Source: an uncultured Spirochaetaceae bacterium
GTDB lineage: Bacteria > Spirochaetota > Spirochaetia > Sphaerochaetales > Sphaerochaetaceae
Assembly: GCA_944389155.1 (NCBI GenBank)
Contig: CALXLI010000142.1
Span: 1-64,000 of the forward strand
Direction of reading: 5' to 3'
DNA length: 64,000 bases
Of this stretch, positions 37,527 through 48,240 are shown one piece after another. The notes below the pieces were generated by a model. The model searched no databases. It worked only from the letters and a program-made list of their open reading frames with translations, and was not told the DNA's origin. Position 1 is the first letter of the stretch. Each line of letters begins with the position of its first letter. A program made the translations under genes and the position numbers.

Positions 37527-38632
37527 ACCTGCATAGGCATAAGGACAAACAGATAATCCTTTTCTGGTTCGGGTTTGAACACCATTGCATTAAGAGGAGA
37601 TGTATACATAAGGCGGAACATCTCGCTTCCCATCTTCTTTATCGGGTTCTGAAGAACGCTGAAATTGAACGATATGGTATTTTCAGGACCATTGTAGTCA
37701 CATGCAAGATCCTGCTTGCTATCTCCGAATTCAGTATTCTCTCCAGAAACAGTTATCTCATTTGCATGAAGTGTTATGAATATTCTCTTTGAGTTATTCT
37801 CCGCGAGGATTGAAATAAGGGTTATTGCCTTTTCAAGATCCTCAGTCTTCATGACAAGGCTGTGCTCAAGGTTCTTAGGTATAACCTTCTCATAATTAGG
37901 ATAAGTTCCTGAAATAAGGGAAGAATATATCAAACGCGAATCGATCTTCACGAATATCCTGCCCTCATCTATAGCTATTGAGAATACGCCTTCTCCGCTG
38001 CCAAGGACTTTTATGAGATTGAGAAACCTTACAGGGATAATCGAAGGCTGGAAATCTGGAATATCCTGCTCAAACTGACGTTTGACACACGCAAGTTTCT
38101 TTCCATCTGTTGCGACAAGGACGAGCTTATCATCCTTTTTCTCCATATATACACCTGTAAGAAAATGCCTTGAATCATTCTCAGCAGCTGCAAATGTCGT
38201 CTTATCGATCATATCAAAGAAATCACGCTGGGTGATTGAAAAGAAATAATCATCATCTACAGTTTCGAGAGGCGGAAATTTTGAAGCATCTATGGTCTTT
38301 ATGTTTATTGTGAAATCAGAAGTGCTTCTATCAGAAGGGGAAATATTCAGGATTCCATTCTCTTCTGTGATGTCTATATCTGTATCAGGGATGTTCTTCA
38401 GGACAGCCAGGAGCTTTTCGCAGAATACAGTCGTTTTTCCTGGAACTATTACAGATACAGCTATCGATGAAGTATATCCGATGTTGTTGTCTGCGGCTTT
38501 TATCGTAAGAACATCATTTGAAGCATCAAGCAGAACATTGCTTGAGATTGAGAGTGAGTTCTTTGAGCTTGAAAAGTTATTTGCGTACTCTATTTCCTGT
38601 CTTAGGTTCTTTCCTGAGCATTTGAATTTCAT
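37523..38632 (-). CDS. dnaN: DNA polymerase III beta sliding clamp
   Basis: A 369-residue clamp with three repeated clamp folds. It has the conserved ATDGKKLAC in the middle and ends YLFVLMPMQV, close to the usual MPMR-type end. GAAGGA precedes ATG 38632. A TATAAT at about 38661-38666 in the adjacent origin could be its promoter. Confidence 0.95.
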   Translation of the reverse strand: MKFKCSGKNLRQEIEYANNFSSSKNSLSISSNVLLDASNDVLTIKAADNNIGYTSSIAVSVIVPGKTTVFCEKLLAVLKNIPDTDIDITEENGILNISPSDRSTSDFTINIKTIDASKFPPLETVDDDYFFSITQRDFFDMIDKTTFAAAENDSRHFLTGVYMEKKDDKLVLVATDGKKLACVKRQFEQDIPDFQPSIIPVRFLNLIKVLGSGEGVFSIAIDEGRIFVKIDSRLIYSSLISGTYPNYEKVIPKNLEHSLVMKTEDLEKAITLISILAENNSKRIFITLHANEITVSGENTEFGDSKQDLACDYNGPENTISFNFSVLQNPIKKMGSEMFRLMYTSPLNAMVFKPEPEKDYLFVLMPMQV

Positions 38633-38640
38633 GATAGTAG

Positions 38641-38933
38641 TCCTTCTATAGTTATTAATATTATATCATATTAAAAAAATGTAGCAGTAGTAATAGTCTT
38701 TGTGGAAAAGTGGAAAAACTTCTTATTTTCTTTTTCCTCAACATTTTGTATTGTGGATAAACATGTGGAAAACCATTCTTCGTTTTCCACAGTATCCACA
38801 GAGTCTGCAGAATCATGTTTTCCGGCTGTGGATAACTCCTGTCTTTTCCACAGTTTTTCAAACAGTGATGAACATCTTTTCAACATGTTATACACAGGGT
38901 TTTCCACAGAGTTTTCCACAGCCTGTGGAAAAC
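38641..38933. other. oriC: oriC between dnaN and dnaA
   Basis: Eleven DnaA-box-like 9-mers lie within 235 bases. Two are perfect TGTGGATAA (38752, 38827). Others are TGTGGAAAA or its complement TTTTCCACA (38701, 38764, 38783, 38844, 38900, 38912, 38924), plus GTATCCACA (38792) and TTATACACA (38888). An AT-rich stretch next to the dnaN side (38650-38680) would be the unwinding element. Leading-strand logic agrees: dnaN to jag run leftward and gyrB-gyrA rightward from here. Confidence 0.85.
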
Positions 38934-40283
38934 TCAGAATCCAGTCAGATCGCTTTCGATTGCCGAAACAGCTGTCTTTACAGATTCATCTGTCTCCAGA
39001 AGCGACTTTATCCTATCTACTGAATGCATGATGGTCGTATGATCCTTTCCATTGAGGAACTTGCCTATTTCGCTCAATGAATAAGATGTGAGTTTGGATG
39101 CAAGGTATATAGAGATATGACGTGCAAGTATTATGTTCTTGTTCCTGCTTTTGCCTTTTATATCGTAATCAGTCACATTGAAATAATCAGCAGTTTCCCT
39201 GATTATCTCATCAATCGTTATGTCATTGTTCTTTATTGCAGGGGAAACAATGAAGTTCTTAAGCTGTTCTTTTGCTATATCTATGGTTATAGGCTTGCCT
39301 ACCAAGCTTGCGAATGAGCTTAGCGTAGTGAGGGCTCCTTCAAGATCCCTGATGTTCGTATCTATATTCTGGCATATATATTCAAGGACCTTATTATCTA
39401 TTGTGTAGTTCTTTTCCCTGCATTTCTGCATTGCGATAGCAACCCTGGTTTCATATGCAGGTGGCTGAAGATCGACATTGAGACCCTTTCTGAATCTTGT
39501 CTTGAGCCTGTCTGTTATATCAGTAAGTTCTGTTATGGGCCTATCACATGTAAGGACTATCTGCTTATGATTGTCATACAGTTCATTGAATGTATGGAAC
39601 AGTTCTTCCTGTGTCTGGTCCTTTTTCTGAAGGAAGTGGATATCATCAATGAGAAGGACATCGACATTCCTGTACTTTGTCTTGAAAGCGCTAGTCTGGT
39701 TTGCAGATAGAGAGTTGATGAACTCATTGGTGAAGCTTTCAGCTGTAACGTATATGATCTTCATCTTTGGATTGTGTTCATCTATGTAGTTTCCTATTGA
39801 TTGAAGAAGATGTGTCTTGCCAAGTCCTACCCCTCCGTATATAAGGCAGGGGTTGAAGCTTATTCCTGGATTCTGAGCTATCACTTTTGCTGCATTGAAT
39901 GCAAAGCTGCTGTTATCACCGGATATGAAGTTATCAAAGGAATATGCTTTGTTGAGCGTTGTGTTTCTTGAAGCAGGTGCTTCTATGGTTTTCTGTGGTT
40001 TTGCTGCTGCTGTTTTCTTCTTAGATGCTGGCTTTGCATTGCTGTCTACAATGAAAGCTACTTCTATTCTTTCATCTGCTATAGCTTCTATTGTGTTCCT
40101 TATCTCTTCTCCGCAGCTTTTCTCTGCGTTGTCTTTGAAGAATTCAGATGGAAGTGAAAGAATGAGCTTTCCGTCATTCTCCCCACAGTATGAAATTCTA
40201 TCGAACCACTGTCTTTTTGCAGCTGGTAATGATTCCTCAAGGCGCTCTTCCGCCTCTTTCCAGATATTCTCAAGATTTGCCAT
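38934..40283 (-). CDS. dnaA: chromosomal replication initiator DnaA
   Basis: A 449-residue initiator. Domain I is at residues 1-90, a short linker with AKPQKT follows, then the AAA+ domain with Walker A GGVGLGKTHLL, LLIDDIHFL and the DLEGAL region, and domain IV with the DNA-binding signature KDHTTIMHSV. No Shine-Dalgarno site precedes ATG 40283; TATACT (40298-40293) ends nine bases before it. Confidence 0.97.
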   Translation of the reverse strand: MANLENIWKEAEERLEESLPAAKRQWFDRISYCGENDGKLILSLPSEFFKDNAEKSCGEEIRNTIEAIADERIEVAFIVDSNAKPASKKKTAAAKPQKTIEAPASRNTTLNKAYSFDNFISGDNSSFAFNAAKVIAQNPGISFNPCLIYGGVGLGKTHLLQSIGNYIDEHNPKMKIIYVTAESFTNEFINSLSANQTSAFKTKYRNVDVLLIDDIHFLQKKDQTQEELFHTFNELYDNHKQIVLTCDRPITELTDITDRLKTRFRKGLNVDLQPPAYETRVAIAMQKCREKNYTIDNKVLEYICQNIDTNIRDLEGALTTLSSFASLVGKPITIDIAKEQLKNFIVSPAIKNNDITIDEIIRETADYFNVTDYDIKGKSRNKNIILARHISIYLASKLTSYSLSEIGKFLNGKDHTTIMHSVDRIKSLLETDESVKTAVSAIESDLTGF

Positions 40284-40418
40284 ATCGCTGTGAGTATATC
40301 ATACATATCGACAATGGTAACGCCGCATATTCATCCATATACCCAAAAAGCTTTGAATATGCTCCGCAATTATATGTTTTGAAAAAAATTACATATAAAA
40401 TCATTTTATTTTGCCAGC

Positions 40419-40447
40419 TTGATGAAAAAACAGATGAAATGTATAAT
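40419..40447 (+). promoter_or_regulatory. gyrB promoter
   Basis: TTGATG (40419-40424), 17-base spacer, TATAAT (40442-40447). Transcription from about 40454 gives a leader of about 65 bases with GGGAG before ATG 40519. The rest of the 235-base dnaA-gyrB gap shows no other feature. Confidence 0.65.
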
Positions 40448-40518
40448 ATAAAAGCTGCAACATTTCCTTTTGCTGTGTGTTGTCAGCCCTTTTTAGCGTC
40501 ATGAACTGAGGGAGAAAT

Positions 40519-42558
40519 ATGAAAGACGAAGAATTTAAGATCGCTGACCATGATAAAGCTGAACTTGAAGCTGAAATCAAGGCTAGCGAAGATTATAATT
40601 CCAGCGGAATCACAGTACTGAAAGGGCTTGAAGCTGTACGGCTCAGACCTGGAATGTACATTGGTTCTACTGGAATAGATGGACTTCATCATCTTGTATA
40701 CGAGGTTGTAGACAATGCAATTGATGAAGCAATGGCTGGATACTGCAATAATATCAAAGTCTTTCTTGATGAAGGACCAGATGGAGAGATATGTACAGTT
40801 GAGGATAATGGAAGAGGTATTCCTGTAGATATTCATCCTGAGGAGGGAAAGAGCGCTCTTGAGGTTGTGCTTACCCAGCTTCATGCTGGAGGAAAGTTCG
40901 ATCATAACGCATATAAGGTATCCGGAGGACTTCATGGCGTTGGTGTATCGTGCGTAAATGCCCTTTCATCCTGGATGGAAGTCACTGTACATAGGGCTCC
41001 GAATGTATATAGGCAGGTATATCACAAGGGCGTTCCAGAGAAGCCTGTTGAGATTGTAGGCACAACAGACAGAACAGGTACTATCGTAAGGTTCACTCCA
41101 GACTTTGAGATAATGGAGCCGAATTCATTCAGCTACGATACGCTCTCTGCCCGCTTCAAGGAACTTTCATATCTCAACAAAGGTGTGACGATATCCATAA
41201 CCGATTCACGTGGAATCGAGGAAAAAAGCGAGACATTCCATGCTGAAGGAGGTCTTGCCTCGTTTGTAAAATACCTTAATGAGTATAAGACTGTTCTTTT
41301 CGATCCTATTTCATTCGAGTGTCAGAAGGAAGAAGTCTCTGTTGAGGTTTCCCTCCAGTACAACGATAAATATGATGAGAAGATCTTCACATTCGTGAAT
41401 AATATCAATACACGTGAAGGCGGTACTCACCTTTCAGGATTCAGGGCTGCCCTTTCAAGATGCCTGAATAATCAGCTCAAGAAGAGCGTGAAGTACATGA
41501 AGAAGTACTCTGAAAGCTTAGAGAGCTCTGATATCTCCGAAGGCCTGACAGCTGTGATTTCAGTAAAGCTTCCAAACCCTCAGTTCGAGGGCCAGACGAA
41601 GATGAAACTCGGAAACTCGAATGTCAAAGGCATTGTTGATTCCCTTGTATATGAGAATCTTACTAATTACTTTGATGAGTTCCCTGATTCAATAGATAAG
41701 CTTCTTGATAAGGTTACCAATGCTGCTCTTGGCAGAGTCGCAGCACGTAAGGCAAGAGAGAATATAAGAAAGAAGAGCGAAGGTGGCGGACTGCCTGGAA
41801 AGCTAGCGGACTGTACGGAGCGAGATCCTGAGAAGTGTGAGGTTTTCATCGTTGAGGGTGATAGTGCTGGCGGATCTGCAAAACAGGGACGTGACAGGCA
41901 GTTCCAGGCTATCCTTCCGCTTTGGGGAAAGATGCTCAACGTTGAGAAATCACAGGAAGCAAAGGTGCTCAACAATGATAAGCTTCAGCCTGTAATACAG
42001 ACAATCGGTGCTGGCATCACACGCTATAATGATATGGGTGGTGGTGAAAGCGATGATGAAGATGATGGCTCAAAGAAGGAGAAAACATTCGATTTGAGCA
42101 AAGTCAGATATCATAAGGTCATCATTATGGCTGATGCTGATGTTGATGGGTCTCATATCAGAACTCTTCTCCTTACATTCTTCTTCAGATATATGCGTCC
42201 TCTTATCGAAGCTGGTTATGTGTATTTTGCAATGCCTCCTCTTTACAAGATCACTATAGGAAAGAAGATTTTCTATGCCTATGATGAGGTTGATAAGAAG
42301 AAGATACTTGCAGAGCATGCAGCGGGTGTTGATGAGAACAAGATACCTATACAGCGATATAAGGGTCTTGGAGAGATGAATCCTGAGCAGCTTTGGGAGA
42401 CAACAATGAATCCTGAGACCAGGATGATAAGCAAGATATGCCTTTCTGATGCAGAAGAAGCAGATCGTGTATTCTCCATGCTTATGGGTGAGGAAGTCGA
42501 GCCTAGGCGAGCCTTCATCGAAGATAATGCGACCTTCGTAAGGACGCTTGATATATAG
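40519..42558 (+). CDS. gyrB: DNA gyrase subunit B
   Basis: A 679-residue ATPase subunit. It has the GHKL site ([33 protein letters not shown]), the transducer, and the Toprim domain with [16 protein letters not shown] and [19 protein letters not shown]. An acidic insertion ([11 protein letters not shown] near residue 505) sits between the Toprim blocks, in a region of variable length. gyrA follows after eight bases. Confidence 0.96.
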   Translation: MKDEEFKIADHDKAELEAEIKASEDYNSSGITVLKGLEAVRLRPGMYIGSTGIDGLHHLVYEVVDNAIDEAMAGYCNNIKVFLDEGPDGEICTVEDNGRGIPVDIHPEEGKSALEVVLTQLHAGGKFDHNAYKVSGGLHGVGVSCVNALSSWMEVTVHRAPNVYRQVYHKGVPEKPVEIVGTTDRTGTIVRFTPDFEIMEPNSFSYDTLSARFKELSYLNKGVTISITDSRGIEEKSETFHAEGGLASFVKYLNEYKTVLFDPISFECQKEEVSVEVSLQYNDKYDEKIFTFVNNINTREGGTHLSGFRAALSRCLNNQLKKSVKYMKKYSESLESSDISEGLTAVISVKLPNPQFEGQTKMKLGNSNVKGIVDSLVYENLTNYFDEFPDSIDKLLDKVTNAALGRVAARKARENIRKKSEGGGLPGKLADCTERDPEKCEVFIVEGDSAGGSAKQGRDRQFQAILPLWGKMLNVEKSQEAKVLNNDKLQPVIQTIGAGITRYNDMGGGESDDEDDGSKKEKTFDLSKVRYHKVIIMADADVDGSHIRTLLLTFFFRYMRPLIEAGYVYFAMPPLYKITIGKKIFYAYDEVDKKKILAEHAAGVDENKIPIQRYKGLGEMNPEQLWETTMNPETRMISKICLSDAEEADRVFSMLMGEEVEPRRAFIEDNATFVRTLDI

Positions 42559-42566
42559 GAATTCAT

Positions 42567-45062
42567 ATGGAAGACAATCAGGAACTCACTGGACGTGTCA
42601 TCAATGCTGATATCTCGGAAGAGATGCGTACCAGTTATATAAATTATGCAATGTCCGTAATAATCAGCCGTGCTCTCCCTGATGCCAGAGATGGCCTGAA
42701 GCCAGTACATCGCAGAATTCTCTACGATATGTGGGAACAGGGTATCAGGTACAATACGCAGAATAAGAAGTGTGCGCGTATTGTCGGAGATGTTCTCGGT
42801 AAATACCATCCGCATGGAGATGCATCTGTCTATGATGCCCTTGTGCGTCTTGGCCAGGATTTCTCGCTGCGCTACCCTGTTGTATCCCCTCAGGGAAACT
42901 TTGGTTCAATTGATGGCGATCCACCGGCTGCAATGAGATACACTGAGGCAAGGATGAGCCGCATCGGAGAGGAAATGCTCTCTGATATACAGAAGGATAC
43001 TGTCGATTTCGTCCCGAACTACGATGAATCAACAACAGAACCTTCTGTTCTTCCAGCTGCTTTTCCCTTCCTTCTCACAAATGGTTCATCAGGTATTGCC
43101 GTTGGTATGGCGACAAATCTTGCGCCGCACAATCTCCAGGAGGTTGTTGATGGCATCTGTGCCTATATTGATAACCCAGATATCACGATACCTGAGCTGA
43201 TGAACTACATAAAAGGGCCTGACTTCCCTTCATATGGCATTATCTGTGGCAAGAAAGGCATTATGGATGCCTATACTACAGGAAAGGGAAAGATTGTCAT
43301 CCGTTCACGCTATGAGATTGAGGAAAATGACCGTGGCCATGATTCGATCATCTTTACAGAGCTTCCTTATCAGGTAAATAAAGCAGAGCTTGTAAAGAAG
43401 ATTGATGATCTGCGAAAGGACAATATAATACCTAATATATCCCAGGTAAGGGATGAAAGCGGCAGAGATGGCATACGTGTCGTTATTGAGCTTAAGCAGG
43501 GAGCTGTCCCAAAGATAGTTCTCAATATGCTTTTCAGCCGCACTGCCCTTCAGAGCAATTTCAATGCATATAACCTTGCTCTGGTAGAAGGCAAGCCTGT
43601 CCTTATGACGCTCAAGGATATGGTTTCAATCTATGTAAACCATAGAGAAGAGGTCATTGAGAGACGTACAAGATATGATCTGAAGAAGGCTGAAGAGAGA
43701 GCTCATATCCTCCTTGGTCTCAAGATAGGCCTTGAGAATATCGATGAAGTCATAAGGATAATCAAGGAAAGCGAAGATAATAATGTAGCTTCACTTGAGC
43801 TTCAGAAAGCATTCCAGCTTACAAAGATACAGGCTGATGCAATCATCGATATGAAGCTTGGAAGGCTTTCGCATCTTGAAACTGACAAGATACTGAACGA
43901 ACTGTCAGATCTCGAGGCCAAGATTGCATATTATAAGGATCTTCTTTCAGATAGGAACAAGATCTTGGGCGTTGTCCGTGATGAGATCAGGAAAATCGGT
44001 GAAGACTACGGTGATAGAAGGCGCACTGAAATCATTGAGCAGGAGCTTGATGATGCATCACCTGAAGATTTCATCAAGAAGGAAGATGTTGTCATAAGCA
44101 TATCAAAGAAGGGATTTGCCAAGAGACTGAGCACGAGTGAATATAAAGCACAATCCAGAGGCGGAAAAGGCACTATTGGTGCAAAGCTCGTAGATGGTGA
44201 CTATGTCGATCATCTATTCATCTGCTCTTCCCATGATATCGTCATGTTCGTAACAGACTTTGGAAAGGCTTATTATATAAAGGCTTTTGAGATTCCGGAG
44301 GGTGCTAAGAACACAAAGGGAGCTAATATAAAGAACTTCCTTCAGATTGAAAACAATGAGAAGGTAACATCCGTTATCACCTTCCCTGCTTTCTCTGATG
44401 ACATGTATCTGCTCATGGTTACGAAGTATGGCGTTGCAAAGAAAGTGATGCTTAATGATTTCCGTAATGCTAAGGTCAGAGGTGTCAAGGCCATAATCCT
44501 TGATGAAGGTGATTCTTTGCAGTCTTCGATCTTTGTTAAGAATGATGACGATGTAATGATTATCACACGTGGTGGAAAAGGTCTTAGGATTCATGCTGAT
44601 GATGTCAGGACAATGGGTAGATCTACTCATGGAGTCAGAGGCATAAGGCTGATTGGAGACGATGAGGTTATCGGTGTAGTCGCTGTTGACGATTCAAAGA
44701 GAATCCTCATGGTAACAGACAAAGGCAAAGGCAAGCAGGTCCGATTCGATCAGTTCAATGTACATGGCAGAGGGACAATGGGCCAGAAGATCTACACTGT
44801 TGAGGATTCTGGTCTTGTTGGTGCTGTATCTGTTGATGACAACTCAGATGTTGTATTCATCACGATGAAGGGCCAGACAATAAGAGTCCATGCTAAGGAT
44901 ATTTCCATCCAGGGCAGAGCTGCTATGGGCGTTAAAGTAGCATCTTTCAAGAAAAAGGATGATACAGTAAATGCTGTTGCAGTTACGATCTATCAGGAAG
45001 AAGAGGAAATTACTGAAGATCCAGCTGAAGCTGAGGAATCTCACGAAGAGACCAAAGAGTAA
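42567..45062 (+). CDS. gyrA: DNA gyrase subunit A
   Basis: An 831-residue cleavage and wrapping subunit. The catalytic tyrosine is in [10 protein letters not shown] at residue 125. The C-terminal beta-pinwheel carries the gyrase box as QSRGGKG, confirming gyrase rather than topoisomerase IV. In the quinolone region [10 protein letters not shown] has alanine (residue 86) where E. coli has serine 83, with the aspartate kept at residue 90. The acidic tail ends EESHEETKE. Confidence 0.96.
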   Translation: MEDNQELTGRVINADISEEMRTSYINYAMSVIISRALPDARDGLKPVHRRILYDMWEQGIRYNTQNKKCARIVGDVLGKYHPHGDASVYDALVRLGQDFSLRYPVVSPQGNFGSIDGDPPAAMRYTEARMSRIGEEMLSDIQKDTVDFVPNYDESTTEPSVLPAAFPFLLTNGSSGIAVGMATNLAPHNLQEVVDGICAYIDNPDITIPELMNYIKGPDFPSYGIICGKKGIMDAYTTGKGKIVIRSRYEIEENDRGHDSIIFTELPYQVNKAELVKKIDDLRKDNIIPNISQVRDESGRDGIRVVIELKQGAVPKIVLNMLFSRTALQSNFNAYNLALVEGKPVLMTLKDMVSIYVNHREEVIERRTRYDLKKAEERAHILLGLKIGLENIDEVIRIIKESEDNNVASLELQKAFQLTKIQADAIIDMKLGRLSHLETDKILNELSDLEAKIAYYKDLLSDRNKILGVVRDEIRKIGEDYGDRRRTEIIEQELDDASPEDFIKKEDVVISISKKGFAKRLSTSEYKAQSRGGKGTIGAKLVDGDYVDHLFICSSHDIVMFVTDFGKAYYIKAFEIPEGAKNTKGANIKNFLQIENNEKVTSVITFPAFSDDMYLLMVTKYGVAKKVMLNDFRNAKVRGVKAIILDEGDSLQSSIFVKNDDDVMIITRGGKGLRIHADDVRTMGRSTHGVRGIRLIGDDEVIGVVAVDDSKRILMVTDKGKGKQVRFDQFNVHGRGTMGQKIYTVEDSGLVGAVSVDDNSDVVFITMKGQTIRVHAKDISIQGRAAMGVKVASFKKKDDTVNAVAVTIYQEEEEITEDPAEAEESHEETKE

Positions 45063-45083
45063 AAGCAAGCTGTAGATTTCAGA

Positions 45084-45121
45084 GGCTGCAGAAGGATAAC
45101 CCCTGATGTAGCCTTTTTTAT
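45084..45121 (+). terminator. rho-independent terminator of gyrBA
   Basis: Stem AGGCTGCA/TGTAGCCT with a 16-base loop, followed by at least six T, 21 bases after the gyrA stop. Confidence 0.7.
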
Positions 45122-46226
45122 TAAGCAATATTCAATCAGCATAGTTATGACTGGTTTCTTAAAATCCAGAATTGACTGTTCATACTGATTCTGTATGGCT
45201 CCGGTGTATAGGATTGTACTATATCCGTTCATTACCCTGGATCTGATCATAGTAACTTCAAGCTAATCATTTCTCTGTATACATTAACGATTGACCTATG
45301 CTTTCTTTTGGCAAGAGAGGGACAGTCAATTCCAAGAGTCCTATTTGATATTCCTTTTGCCCTTGTGTCCTTGGTCTCTTCTTTTTCATATTCTTAGTCC
45401 GCAGTCAGACACCTTCCTTCCGAAAGCCTTATTATCTGTATCATGCGTCTCTTTGAACGAAGAAAATATGTTGGCCTATCGCTTTATCAGCACAAATTGC
45501 ATTCAAGAAAAGTACGAAGCACTTATATTTCCAACGACATCAGGTATACCCAAATATGCTTTGTAAAATGTGTTTAACGTATCTTGTATTTTGCATTTAG
45601 TGATATTTCAGGCTTTGCTGTCCTAACATTGCAGCTAATAGTGTTGTGTGGCGGAATGATATACCATCTATCATGAATATCTAGAAGTGAATATATGTTC
45701 GAATCCCTTTCTTATCAATCATACTATGTTGCCAAGAAACTAATAGGTCAAAATGCGGATTATTATTCAAATATCTGATAAATTAGTATAATTTGTTGTA
45801 TTATAAATAAATATCTTTATGACAGAATTTTAACGAAAAACAACCCATATATCAACATCTAAAGGATTCTGTTTCTTTTTATGAAAGCGCAAAAAACAGC
45901 GAAAAATAGCGATTCAGAAGAAATAAAATTTCATTTTACTTTCATGTTTTCAGAGTTGTTGGAAACTGTAAAAATCCTCCCTATTTAATGGGGTTAAACA
46001 TCATAAAATGTAAAACGATTCTGTATCTATATATAGTAATTTGCTGTCAAAAAACCGCAAATGCCGCGTTTATTTGGGGTTTTTGGGGCAAAGATGTCTG
46101 AAAAATCCCAAGTTCAGAAATGCGAAGACGATACCTTGCCTTTCAAATAAAATCTTATTTAAAATAAGGCAAAAGTCAACAGGAAATTGCAGCTGAATTA
46201 ATCCGATTTCAGTTGTAGAAATGTAG
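45122..46226. other. gene-poor AT-rich tract, left part
   Basis: No reading frame here has a recognisable product; the longest, 91 codons at 45291, has low-complexity composition and no binding site. The minus strand at 45560-45150 gives broken frames that could be an old gene, but none can be named. Simple AT repeats increase toward parS. Confidence 0.4.
45642..45720 (+). pseudogene. tRNA-like relic, possibly leucine type
   Basis: GTGGCGGAATGATATAC at about 45647 resembles the D-arm of tRNA-Leu (GGTGGCGGAATTGGCAGAC), and GTTCGAATCC at 45697 is a perfect T-arm core at about the right distance. A CTA/TAG pair could be an anticodon stem remnant. The acceptor stem does not pair and no CCA follows, so it is not a working tRNA. 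Confidence 0.3.
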
Positions 46227-46242
46227 TGTTTCACGTGAAACA
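46227..46242. promoter_or_regulatory. parS: parS site 1
   Basis: Perfect 16-base palindrome TGTTTCACGTGAAACA, the ParB recognition site, 3.5 kb from parAB and 7.3 kb from oriC. Confidence 0.93.
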
Positions 46243-46436
46243 ATAAACCTAAATCTTAGAAGCTTTATTAAATGCAGTTAGGTTTATATGTAGTTTATTA
46301 AGTATGAAGATTTGTTTTGGGCTGGCTGCTTTTGATTTTATTTGCATATATTAGGTAGATATTATTTTTTTTAGTGCTTGTGTTTATGGAAGAGGCTTTG
46401 TATTCTTTTTATTCTGGTTTGGTGATAGATATATTA

Positions 46437-46452
46437 TGTTTCACGTGAAACA
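46437..46452. promoter_or_regulatory. parS: parS site 2
   Basis: A second identical TGTTTCACGTGAAACA, 210 bases from site 1. Confidence 0.93.
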
Positions 46453-46529
46453 TTCGTTTTTTGTTAATCCTGTTTAGTTGTGTTGCAACGATTATATTCA
46501 CTTTCCTTAAAAATTGAAATTAATTTGTT

Positions 46530-46557
46530 TTGACAATCCATCTGTAAAAATTATATT
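46530..46557 (+). promoter_or_regulatory. orphan promoter in the gene-poor tract
   Basis: TTGACA (46530-46535), 16-base spacer, TATATT (46552-46557). No coding gene with a binding site follows. The predicted transcript begins in an 11-base repeat, TTGTACGGATG (46561 and 46701), and could end at a run of nine T near 46905 after a TCAGAT/ATCTGA stem. Confidence 0.4.
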
Positions 46558-46999
46558 TTGTTGTACGGATGGTAAAACTCGTTTCTCGGGCTACTTTCTG
46601 TTTTCAGTAAAATTATTGCAAATGCACTGAATCATAAAATGTGAAAGTTTGTTTGCTTTTTGGCTGTTTGCACTGTTTTGTATATTCAAAATCCTTTAAC
46701 TTGTACGGATGTAATGTGGTAAGTTTTTTAGATTTTAAACATATTGATATTAAAAGCCTGGTTGTCATCAGATGCATGGAATTTGAGGTTTGCTATATGA
46801 CTGTAAAAACACTGAGACCGCTAAGTGTGTTTTCTTTGTCCTTGGGTGTCAGATCATAAAATAGAAATAGTTGAAACTTAGCATCTGATGTGGATTTTTT
46901 TTTGGATGGCGGGTGTTTTGTGAAAAACTTTTATGAACAAATGAATGCACCCATAACAGGATGCCCCGCGGGGATTGAAGATTGTAGGGGTCGCGCATA

Positions 47000-48028
47000 T
47001 TAATTGAGCCCAGAAAAACATGCTGCAGTGTTTTCTACATGTGCTTTGCCTTCACTCTGCTGTGATCCTTGGATCCTTGCATAGCTCCTTCTTTCTGTGG
47101 TGCGTTCATTCGAGGGCTAGAGCCGCTATATGGACTACGATGATAGACTCTTCCTTGTGTTTTTTTCTTAAGAGAATGCCATTTGTCCTTGATTCGGCCT
47201 TGAGTGACTAAATGTTCTATGCGCTCTATGTGATGTTCTTCCCTCAGACTTGCATTCTCTTTATGATACATCGCTCTGGGAGCATGCATCTCTGGACCGC
47301 TGGTTCGCATTGGTTCAAAACATATAGTTGCGCCTGAACTGGGGAGACGTGTCTTCCTTCTCCGATGTAGGCAAGGAGTGAGGTTGCAATGATGGTCCTT
47401 GTTATAGTAATGACAGCCGTATAAGGGATACATCTGGATGATCAATCAGAGTTTTCATCATAATAGTGATATTAATCATTAATTTGCTTCTCTAATGGTA
47501 CAGGTACCTGAAGTAGGTCATTCAGATATATTGTGATGTTTTCTATTCTGTCGCTGTTTTCCTGGAGATCTGTCTTCTTGAGGATTTGTATATCCCATTC
47601 TGATTGAACGTGGCATGGAGCTTGTTGATTTTCATTGTCCTGTCCTTATTTGTAAGACTTATAGGAGTTGATGACTGTATCATAAGGACTCTTCGTTTGC
47701 CTCACATAGTGCGTAATCCTGACCGCATCGAGCCTGTTAGCCTTGTCCTGCGCCTCGAAAGCCTTGTGGAGCTTGCTAGAATTGAGGACAGCTATCGCAG
47801 CCTCCGAGTATTTCATGATTTTCCTTGCAAAATTTAAGAAATATCATCGGCCTACACGAACTTGGTATGAAATGTAACCTTCCATCAGGATCCATCTCAT
47901 CAGTGAAGATCCTCCTGCCTTCGAAGTCATTCTCCCTTGTGAGTATGCAAGCCCTTGAATGTCTTCTTTGACAGGGCAAGGCCAATGATGCGTCCATGCT
48001 GCCCGATGTCTTTTGACGTATCTTTCAT
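47000..48028 (-). mobile_element. decayed IS110-family transposase
   Basis: N-terminal part: ATG 48028, with AAGGAGG before it, starts MKDTSKDIGQHGRIIGLALSKKTFKG; one extra T then shifts the frame to CILTRENDFEGRRIF. Later, at about 47800-47646, a frame reads AVLNSSKLHKAFEAQDK then ANRLDAVRITHYV, matching the RuvC-like DEDD domain of IS110 transposases. C-terminal part: about 47400-47340 gives TIIATSLLAYIGEGRHVSP (Transposase_20 type), and 47160-47050 resembles the usual C-terminus (IIVVHIAALALE then RKKELCKDPRITAE). The segment between is lost. No terminal repeats are expected in this family. Confidence 0.75.
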
Positions 48029-48240
48029 AGAATGCCTCCTTGATTGTATTCAGCCAAGAGAACCGATCCATTCATCGTGGAAGTGAGCAACGCCCATTTC
48101 AGTTTTATTATTGGGCTCTGTCCTGCGGCTATGTCGCGCTGGCCAGTCTCCCTGAATAAGTAATCGATGAACTGAAGCGGCCTATTTTTTAGAAAGGGTA
48201 GAGCCTTAGGTGTTTCATCACTAAAAACCATGACTTGCCT
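48029..48240 (-). ncRNA. possible IS110 left end / bridge RNA remnant
   Basis: IS110 elements encode a structured bridge RNA in the noncoding end next to the transposase. The 200 bases upstream of the decayed transposase are unusually GC-rich for this tract and can form stems, for example GCCCA/TGGGC around a 15-base loop at about 48090-48120 and the palindrome CTGGCCAG at about 48142. No protein is supported here, although a 68-codon frame is open. Assignment is by position only. Confidence 0.3.

Noticed and set aside
45291-45566. 91-codon open frame after gyrA
   Set aside because: No Shine-Dalgarno site, promoter or family; codon pattern unlike neighbouring genes.
46965-46990. GCCCCGCGGGG followed by ATTGAAG, resembling the 3' end of a type I-C CRISPR repeat
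   Set aside because: Only one copy, no spacer-repeat pattern and no cas genes nearby; it is more simply a GC-rich palindrome near the IS110 relic.
47035-47445. 136-codon open frame on the minus strand
   Set aside because: Composition is irregular and IS110 C-terminal residues appear in the neighbouring frame, so the open frame itself is accidental.
48025-48231. 68-codon open frame upstream of the decayed transposase
   Set aside because: No binding site or family; it lies where the noncoding end of an IS110 element is expected.
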